DNA from: Arbacia lixula
Lineage: Eukaryota > Echinodermata > Echinoidea > Arbacioida > Arbaciidae
Length of the DNA: 64,000 bases
Assembly (NCBI GenBank): GCA_963669155.1
Contig: OZ022584.1
Span: 14,362,179-14,426,178, forward strand
Direction: 5' to 3'
Each line of letters starts with the position of its first letter. Positions within the stretch are counted from its first letter, which is position 1. Under the pieces are notes generated by a model. It had not been told where the DNA came from and made no database searches. It was given only the letters and a program-made list of their open reading frames with translations. Below, piece after piece: positions 36,861-64,000 of this stretch. The position numbers and the translations under genes are program-made.

Positions 36861-37262
36861 AGCCCAACCCCATACCTAACCTGGAAAAAGCTCATCAAAC
36901 AAGCAATATCCAAAACCGCAACCAGCTACACCCACCAAGCCGTCAACACCAAATCATCTTTAATTTTCTTCCGGAATAACCCGCCCATACCAGTCAATAT
37001 CTTCTACCCCTCACAAATCCCTCCTAACTCCGTAAAGGCTAAAGCCATCATCATACGAGGACGAGGTCAATGAATCAGCTTCTTCTCCACACCTAGGGCT
37101 AGGCCTACCCTCTTCAAACTTGTCTCCTTACAACCGGCAAAACCAAGGACCCATCATGCAGATCATGAAGAGAGAAAGAAGAAACCACAACGCACTTCAT
37201 CGTCAAATGCCCCAAGCTTTGCGCATAAAGATTCGTGCTCAGACAAAAGCTCCTCCTTATAC
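36861..37262 (+). mobile_element. degenerate non-LTR retrotransposon, 3' part
   Basis: Continues the LINE: SPTPYLTWKKLIKQAISKTA, then SYTHQAVNTKSS and IPVNIFYPSQIPPN. After a stop comes a block with EETTTHFIVKCPKL-like sequence, resembling the zinc-knuckle-like tail (HFLLECP) of several LINE clades. The end is not precisely defined. Confidence 0.7.
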
Positions 37263-37656
37263 GGTACTATAAATATAAATTTACATTTGGGTCAGTACAC
37301 ACACACTATTGACAACGTGTGGGACTACATTGAAAAGGAACTGCATAGATTTGCCTTTGGTAAAACAAAATTGTACCTTTGCCAAAATCAAAAGTTATGG
37401 AGTTATTAAGAAACAACATTTTTAAACAAACAGGAATATATTGAACAAAATTACCGAAGAAAATCAAAGAACTCTTGACTTTTAATTAGCTTCCGGACGG
37501 ACTCTACACGCTCAGCTCAGCTCATCAAAATTTATGGTATCCTTGAACTGAGGCCGAACTAAAAGTGGTACATGTACGTTATGTAGTTTGTGTAGAAATC
37601 ATACTAGATTGGTAGAAAGTGCCCCGGGCTCCGCCTCCCACATTAATCACATTTTA

Positions 37657-38190
37657 GTTCCCCTGACATCAAACACTTAACTGACCTACGTTGATGCATC
37701 TTAATATGCATACAAAATCACTAACTGTTCAATGGAAATGTGTGTCCAATATTTTGAAATGATATTTTTCTATCTTATCATATTATCATATTATCATAAG
37801 CCCCGCCTCCAAAATATCCTCCAACTCAGTTAGAGTCCCCTTGTGACATCATCAAAGGTAGAAATTTGCAGGATAATATAGACATAATTCTATGGACAAA
37901 TTAAACATTGTACTGACTACCTGCAAGTGCTTATAATAGCACCACATGTTTATAGACAATGCAAATGTATTTTTTCCTTGACATAGCTAGCACATTTCTG
38001 ACATAAGGGAACGATTATTCCCACATGGAAGGTTGTTAGGAGGTATTGTGTGAAGACATGTGATGCAATATTTCGGCCTCGAGCTGTTCAAGGATACCGT
38101 GACATATCTTGTTATTTGCTGAGCTGATAATATAGGACACATATTTCCATTGAACAGTTAGTGATTTTGTTACACTTTAAGTTGCATCAG
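37657..38190. repeat. foldback repeat, CCCCTGACATCAAA family (partial)
   Basis: Shares CCCCTGACATCAA, GCCCCGCCTCCAAAATATCC, CCTTGTGACATCATCAAAGG and CATTGAACAGTTAGTGATTT with the complete copy at 60866-61486. Confidence 0.7.
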
Positions 38191-39981
38191 TGGCTACATA
38201 TGAAAGTTTCAAGTTTTATCATTTCACATTAAAACAAAATTATTTCAAAGAACAGCTCAAAACACTGACATATTAAATTTGGTGCCGAGAAAATCAAAAT
38301 TTTATTTTTTTCGGTACAATCACCAAAATGCAGTATCGTTTTTTTTATTTTCATGAAAGCATATATTGGCAACTTCATGTTTGCAAAAAATGAATGTTCA
38401 TTACATTTTCAAATAGGGGGACTATGCACATCGGGGGGCTTTGTATATTGATCTATTTCCAAATAATGTATCAGCATTAATTCATGCAGATTCAATTGAA
38501 ATACTGACACTAATGTATTGTTATGGCCTTGAACTTTGAACAACTGAGTCCTGACTGACGACATCAACTATCATTTTCAAAGACCTACACAAACACAAGA
38601 AAATCCTCTTCTGAAGACAGATATAGAAAAGGTGCAATCACTTAATGCCCTATCTAGCTAGTATGTCAATGGAAGACTAGCTCCTCCAGAAATTTACTCG
38701 AGATGGAAAAAGATCCATCAGCACAAAACCTTCTCACAACAAATGATAAACCCGAATATGCGCCTTCATCAATATGCAAAAACAAATTAAAAAAACACAC
38801 ATCGCATTTATAATCTGAATTTCTTACTGGTGGGGGGATGCTCTTAAACTAAACGCTCAGTGAGTGTAAATAGAGCCTAGCTATGCCAATAAAAATCGAA
38901 TTCTGTACAACTTTGTGTGAACCAAAAAAAGTATAGGCCTAGATCGACTTTCATTTGAAATAACGCAAACAAATGGAGCTTACAAGACAATTAAGTTGGA
39001 CGACCTGGCCATAGGCCTAAATGAATTTGAAATAAAAAGATCAGTGATTAAAAATCCCCCCCCCCGGCCCCCCCCCCCCCTCCCCTCTGCCCCGAGCCGT
39101 GGAGAGAATTGACAACTGCAGCTACAGACCCGTTTATTGAATATTGTACTTTGATTTTAAAATATCTGAGGGCCAGGTAGAAAGGATCTTTTCTCCCGAC
39201 GTCATATCGGATCGATTACCCATTTGCAACGCTTTGATGCATGGTCATGCAATCAAAATGTGCCTTGTAACACAGACTACTAGTGCCATTCTGTCGAAGT
39301 TGGGTGAGGGCTGGCCAGTAAGTGGGAGTAGAGCGTAGCTAGTCTGTGTTGCCAGACTTAGATGTTAACAGACTAAGTTGTGTCCATGCACTCCGTAGCC
39401 TCGTACCTAGGCTATGTTTCGATATACACACGGGAGCTAATGTGAATGAAAGGTGCGTGGGACATAGTGATTACGTAATAGGATCTGCAAGAAGGCCTAC
39501 TCATGCGTATAATAGCAGGGAGTTCTTACGAAATATTAGTGTAGCTTTGCAGACTTTTTTTTAAATTTTGTTTACAAAGGAACCTTGCAGTTCGACGAAG
39601 ACGATATTATAACCAAAAACTATTGAATAAATAAAATATTGATTATTTTGTATTAAAAAGGAAATACTTTTCGCTGAAAGATGAGTAAATTCAGTAGCAT
39701 GTTGGCATCAATTAGTATATTTGGCAACAACAGTAGGATGATATCAATCGTAGTTTTGAGACCAAAAAAAATGACACTAATTTTTAGAAATAAGAGCTTG
39801 CAAAAATAAAAATAGAAGGAAACTACTGTGACGTTACGACCTCATGATTGAGTTGCCAATTTGTCTCCCCAAAATGTAAATGTTGGTGCATCATGTTATT
39901 CAAACATTCCGGACTTTCTACATTGTCCGATTTCCGTCCATCCTTTGCTCCGATCTTGTTGGCTGCTGGGCGTTGGTGAAT
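38191..39981. other. intergenic, no gene recognised
   Basis: AT-rich sequence with a C-rich run at about 39056-39080. Short frames at 39144-39564 have no family similarity or splice context. Confidence 0.4.
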
Positions 39982-40101
39982 ATAGGTTTTCAATTATTAT
40001 AATTTACCATCAATAGTAACCAGCCAATGGGTTCTCACGATTGCATCTGTTGCCATGGTAGTTACCATTGATGGTAATAGTTAAAATAATTGAAAACCTA
40101 T
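39982..40101. repeat. 120-bp foldback element
   Basis: ATAGGTTTTCAATTATTATA … AATAATTGAAAACCTAT forms perfect inverted ends. Inner ACCATCAATAGTAAC pairs with GTTACCATTGATGGT, related to the ATGGTAAC-containing MITE family elsewhere in the window. Confidence 0.75.
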
Positions 40102-40657
40102 AACTATGCATTGTGGCCAATGAGATCCCCCGAAATCGAGACTGAACCCACGGTGATGGCGGCAGACCGGTTTCGCCATCAGTAATTTCCATTTTATCCG
40201 TAATTTCCATTTTAATTAATTGGGGATAAGTTCTTACTCAGTATTTTCTTCCATATTGTCCGTGTTCTTAACAAGTTATTTTCATGACCTGCAAAATTGA
40301 GTGTCCTGTAAACTAGTTGTCATCTAAGCTACTGCAATTTGCGCATGAGCAGATTATTGCTGATAGAAAATTACCTCAGGTCAATTTCACTACCCACTGA
40401 GTAAAATGGGAACTCATTAGACCACATTTCAATTTATTATCAAGCAAATATGGCAACAGATATTCAGCTCTGAGAAGGTATAGTGAAAGAACATTCCACC
40501 AAGTGCACCTGCTTCTATTGTTGTTCCGGGCACACTATAAAATGCCTTACATCCATCATCCTAGACAGCTTCATGAAAAAAAATCTCAGTCAGCAGTCTA
40601 CTTATTGTTTATTCAGTGGACTGTCCGACGATCGGGAAGATCAGTGCCGAGGTAAAG

Positions 40658-41493
40658 TTGGTGTCACACCTTGGCGTTTTAGACAGCGTATGCCCGACGT
40701 ATCAAAATTTCTCTAAAACGTCGGCATACGCTGAATTTAGATTTTTTTTTCAATCTCTGTGCGTATACTTAGCGTATTCATCGTATATATCGAACGCTTC
40801 GTTAACTTATAAGTAACGTGTTCCCACGAATGCTTAGCGTATTGCTGGCGTACACAACTTATGTCCTACGATAGCCTAACTTACGCATAGCGCGCGGCAG
40901 CGTATCGCTGACGAACACGTGTCGTAGCCTATAAAAAGGCTGCCGCTCGACTATTCAAATCATAACCACACGATACATCACCGTATCAACACCACCGCCA
41001 TGCCGAAGAAACGCCATTATACGGTAGCTGTACGTTATAAACACGTTCAGTAAGTTTTGTGGTCGTCCGGAGCACGTCTTAATACGTCTTCATACGTCAA
41101 TATACGTTGGAGTTAAGTTACACATACGTTCAAAGCACGTTACTCATAGGTGAGAAGTAAGTTTTAGGGTACGCTGGACATTATCTCGACTTATAAGTAA
41201 CTTACGAGTAACGTGTGTCAACGTGTATCAACGATTGCGTAACTTGCCTACAACTTATGGCCCGCGTATGCGGGACGTATGAGCCATACGCTGGCATACG
41301 TCGAAAAATTTTGTGCTTGCACAAAATCTTTCGACGACCTCGCCGTATGACGACGTATACCAGCGTGTTTTAGCGTACTCTTAACGTGTGCAAAACTTAC
41401 CCGTAACGTATTCGACATACGCCAGCGTATTCGCCAAATTCCTCACACGTCGGTCATACGCTGTCTAAAACGCCAAGGAGTGACAGCGCCCTA
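40658..41493. repeat. CGTA-rich foldback element with TATA and micro-ORF
   Basis: The ends are inverted: TGTCACACCTTGGCGTTTTA then GACAGCGTATG on the left, mirrored by CATACGCTGTCTAAAACGCC then AAGGAGTGACAG on the right. The interior is unusually dense in CGTA/TACG words. A TATAAAAAG box near 40931 is followed, about 70 bases later, by an ATG opening a 17-codon frame (MPKKRHYTVAVRYKHVQ). This looks like the promoter and start of a lost transposase gene, or chance; no transposase is present. Confidence 0.65.
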
Positions 41494-42335
41494 ACTGACG
41501 ACGCTACCCCCCGGGACCGTGGTAAACTAAGAACAAATAAACAAAATAAAGACGCATTAAAGGTTTAGCTGAAGAATTATAGGCCCACCAACACGAAAAA
41601 AAAAATACACTGGCTCAAAACCTTCTAACTCTATAGGCCTATGTTTTCCACTTTGGACCGCGTATAAATTTTGCAATTGGTCATTGCTCATTTTCGTCTG
41701 AAAATCCAGACTAGTCAATAGAGGTCGCAAAAGGTAGGTCAAAGTGCTAGTGCAGTGCATGCTCGATCGTGTGGTAGTTTCCCAACCATTCGCTCGGCAC
41801 ATGCTATGCGGTCAGAGAAGGATGCAAAGACCGGCGTATTCTGTGATTTTAATGCAAATGCTTGGATTACCCAATTATTCACTGTTCTACTAATTGTAGA
41901 GACTAGATCTGGATGTTGGTAAAGATGCAGTGGTAGATATAGATATTACATTGGATGAACGATTCAAACTAATATTTTGACAGTGCAGTGTCGGTGACGG
42001 ATTCTGAGTAAGCTTGCGGCTGAGTTGCAGCACTGCATGCAGCCGGGGCGACCGATCGTATAGGCCCAGAGTATCGGCGAGGCCGGCAGAGCGTGTGGCG
42101 TGACTGTGAACAACCGGCCGTGACTCCTGCTGTTCCGACCTTGCGCGGAGAATAGGCCTTGTCTAGTCAGGGGCAGTGTCGTGTTCTCTGTCCGTCAGAC
42201 TCGGTGCCCATCAACAATAGTCTAAACTTCTTCCACTGCCACGGAAAGTTTTGGGAATTTATGTGCTGGTGGTAGCGTATTTAGACAATTTTTACTAGTT
42301 ACTGACAGTGTCTGTCAGGGCTCAGGCTTTTGAAA
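41494..42335. promoter_or_regulatory. probable LETM1 promoter / divergent upstream region
   Basis: This stretch directly precedes the LETM1-like start. From about 42000 it is richer in CpG (ccggggcgaccgatcg, gaggccggcagagcg) than its surroundings. No TATA box is evident at a fitting distance. Whether it also drives the divergent XPNPEP1-like gene depends on an unidentified first exon. Confidence 0.35.
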
Positions 42336-61980
<19,645 letters not shown>

Positions 61981-62470
61981 ATGATAGAGAGATAAATAGA
62001 TAGTGGGAGGAGGAAGAGGATGTGGATAGGGAGGAGGATATCATGGTAGAAGGCACAGAGGAAGAGAAGAAATGAATGGAGGAGCAGTCCCGAGCAAAAG
62101 GCACAAAGGAAGAGTAGAAGTGAATGATAGATAGATAGATAGATAGTGGGAGGAGGATTTGGCGAGGGAGGAGAAGGGTATCTTTAATAGCAGAAGGCAT
62201 GATGAAAGGGAAGAATCAAATGATAGATAGTAGGAGGAGAATGTGGAAAAGGAGGATGATATCATAGCAGAAGACACAAAGGAAGAGAAGAATTGGAGAA
62301 GAACAAGGAGAATGATATCATGGCAGAATGCATGAAGGAAGAGAAGAATTGAATGATAGATAGATAGAGGGAGGATGTGGAGAGGGAGGAGTAGGAAACC
62401 GTGGCAGAAGACACGAAGGAGGAGAAGAAGTGAACTGATTAGATGTAGGAAGGGAGGTAGAGTGAAATCA
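61981..62470 (+). repeat. degenerate tandem copies of the LETM1 terminal coding segment in the 3' UTR
   Basis: The block GTGGAGAGGGAGGAGAAGGA…ATATCATGGCAGAAGGCACA followed by AAGGAAGAGAAGAA, a stop and ATGATAGATAGATAG recurs, imperfectly, about five or six times after the stop codon (near 62025, 62100, 62155, 62240, 62300 and 62375). Units have indels and no common frame. A poly(G) run follows at about 62479-62494. Confidence 0.85.
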
Positions 62471-62906
62471 ATATAGAGGGGGGGGGGGGGGGGGAAAGAT
62501 AGTTTGAGGAAGAGAAAAGAAGATTCATTTGTATCGCTCTTCTGTTTAATCTCTCGAAAGGTAAACCTTCTCATGCTATGTTACAATAGATCAGCTTTTT
62601 AAATCAGGCTTTAGATGATTCGTATCTGCGTAATCTGAAATTGATTAATTAGTAAAGTAGCAAAAATGTGCCAAATCACGTTCAGCTTCACCCCTACGAC
62701 TGCTTTAGCCTGCTCTCTGAGGTTGGTATCGATGTATTCAATCCACCTCCCCGCTTCAAGGGATTTCTTTTGGTTGGTCTTTCTGGTTTATGGCAGTATT
62801 TGTCAATGGGAGGGAGGGGGGGGGGTGATGTAAATAACTTGCAGTGGCTATTTTCCATGCCTCATGTCATGAAACAAACATACTATGCATTGAATCTAAT
62901 GACAAA

Positions 62907-62912
62907 AATAAA
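62907..62912 (+). terminator. candidate LETM1 polyadenylation signal, proximal
   Basis: AATAAA about 930 bases after the stop codon. Unverified. Confidence 0.4.
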
Positions 62913-63344
62913 GTTTAAAAACACATGAGAGCTACAGAAATTGTAGATGACCGTTTATAAAATAAAGTAATGAGAGCTTTCCACTTTTCCTTAATTTTGA
63001 CTAGAACTCCTCAATATTCAATTACCAGTAGGAGGTGTACACCATGATGCATGGGAAAAAAATACCTGTGTTTCCGATTATGAAAGAACTGATTTGTTCA
63101 TAATGTAGACTGGACCATGCCATATTTGCTGTGTGGTGCAAACCTAAGAAAGGGAAATATGTGTAAAATGAAAGTGTTTTATAATATATATAGATATAAC
63201 ATTTATATAGAACGCTAAAGCTCATTACGGTAATTGTTGACACTGTACATAAATGGATCCAGTATGTATGTACTTGTGTTTTATATAGTTGCATTTATTG
63301 GCCTGTATTCAAAACAGTGGTTTAAGTTAGACTGCATCCTAAAC

Positions 63345-63535
63345 ATGGATTTATTTTATGGGGCGCAAAAAACAATCACCTCATGCTTTCACAAAATCAT
63401 TGGTTTTCTTCACAGAATGTGATATTTATGTGGATACAAAATTTGATATACCATAGTGGTTTTGAGGGCAAAATGAATTGTGTTTTATCAATCAGAATGT
63501 TTCATGTTGTTTTATCTGGCATCCCATAAAGTTAG
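63345..63535. repeat. partial foldback repeat, TTTATGGGG family
   Basis: TTTATGGGGCGCAAAA…TTTCACAAAATCATT and …TGGCATCCCATAAAGTTAGT match the element at 12714-13043. Confidence 0.5.
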
Positions 63536-63813
63536 TAAAGGTTTAGTGCACCGTTGACATTAATCTTCTGTTCTGAATACTGGCCGAAAGTGGCTGCAAC
63601 ATTTCAAATTTAATTTCATGAATGAACTATTGCAGGGAAGCTTTATTTTGCCATTGAAATATTATATTGAAACTATTCATTTTCATTGAGACTTAGCAGC
63701 TGCGGAGTTATTGCGAGGTTGGTTTGTATTGTTGTGATTGTGTGAGTGGGGAGTGAGACTTGATTGATTTGGCATACTGGTCTAACCAGGAGTCTCAATT
63801 GATTTACAAACAC

Positions 63814-63819
63814 AATAAA
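63814..63819 (+). terminator. candidate LETM1 polyadenylation signal, distal
   Basis: AATAAA about 1.83 kb after the stop codon, followed by a T/G-rich stretch (gtacgtgattaacatactttttgttgg). Context is better than at the proximal signal, but which is used is unknown. Confidence 0.4.
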
Positions 63820-63884
63820 GTTTATGTTCAAGTACGTGATTAACATACTTTTTGTTGGTTAAATTTTCTTCATCTTAATGAGAA

Positions 63885-64000
63885 ATTCCATCCTGAAGTT
63901 AAGTTGGTTTTAACACAAGCATGTCAGTAAAGGTTTGACAAAAAATTGTCAAAGGATAAGAAAGTTGTGACTTGATTAAGTTTTAATTTTGTGACGTCAT
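63885..64000. repeat. foldback repeat, GACGTCA family, cut by window end
   Basis: Contains AAGGTTTGACAAAAAATTGTC, AAAGGATAAGAAAGTTGTG and TTTTGTGACGTCAT as in the copies at 30509 and 59572; only the left half is in view. Confidence 0.7.

Noticed and set aside
36830-36864. Helitron 3' end (hairpin plus CTAG)
   Set aside because: The host base after CTAG is C, not T, and there is a 10-bp direct repeat, which Helitrons do not make. Kept as an unidentified element.
41557-41802. Minus-strand 81-codon frame as a first exon of XPNPEP1
   Set aside because: No similarity to the mammalian N-terminal extension, and no clear donor in the needed phase.

Overview
This window is eukaryotic, animal nuclear DNA. 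It is AT-rich and intron-rich, and full of foldback (MITE-like) elements, degenerate LINEs and simple-sequence arrays. It holds two spliced protein-coding genes that I could reconstruct exon by exon, with consistent GT-AG junctions and reading phase throughout. Both proteins align well with their vertebrate orthologues. Intron sizes, repeat style and base composition suggest a marine invertebrate deuterostome, possibly an echinoderm. That is an inference; no rRNA or species-specific marker is present.

Layout. 1-7294: intergenic or 3' flank, with repeat fragments, a (CT)n tract, NRF1-like palindromes near 1.6 kb and one unidentified coding-like stretch at 409-591. 7295-32743, minus strand: XPNPEP1-like cytosolic Xaa-Pro aminopeptidase in 20 coding exons (609 aa from the chosen ATG), with all five metal ligands present. 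Its introns carry a hAT-type element with exact 8-bp target duplications, palindromic TTAA-flanked MITEs, an L2/CR1-like LINE 3' end, a 247-bp inverted repeat with one mismatch, and a large TCA/ATC trinucleotide array linked to duplicated pieces of exon 17. 32744-42335: divergent intergenic region with a degenerate LINE interrupted by an unidentified 1.14-kb insertion that has symmetric subterminal hairpins, and a CGTA-rich foldback element. 42336-61980, plus strand: LETM1-like mitochondrial inner-membrane cation/proton exchanger in 15 coding exons (814 aa). Its introns hold a jockey/CR1-like LINE in antisense and several exon-derived repeat arrays. 61981-64000: LETM1 3' UTR and flank.

The two genes are transcribed divergently from a region near 33-42.3 kb. 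Their functions (cytosolic peptide trimming and mitochondrial ion exchange) give no reason to think of them as one pathway.

The most unusual theme is that exon/intron boundaries have been copied into local tandem repeats. The acceptor region of LETM1 exon 7 is repeated about 27 times. The 3' ends of LETM1 exons 7 and 10 are copied downstream with usable-looking splice sites, giving 26-nt and 20-nt pseudo-microexons that would each introduce a premature stop. The LETM1 terminal coding segment is repeated in the 3' UTR. The 3' end of XPNPEP1 exon 17 is repeated within the trinucleotide array. No complete operon-like or defence system, CRISPR array or RNA gene was found.
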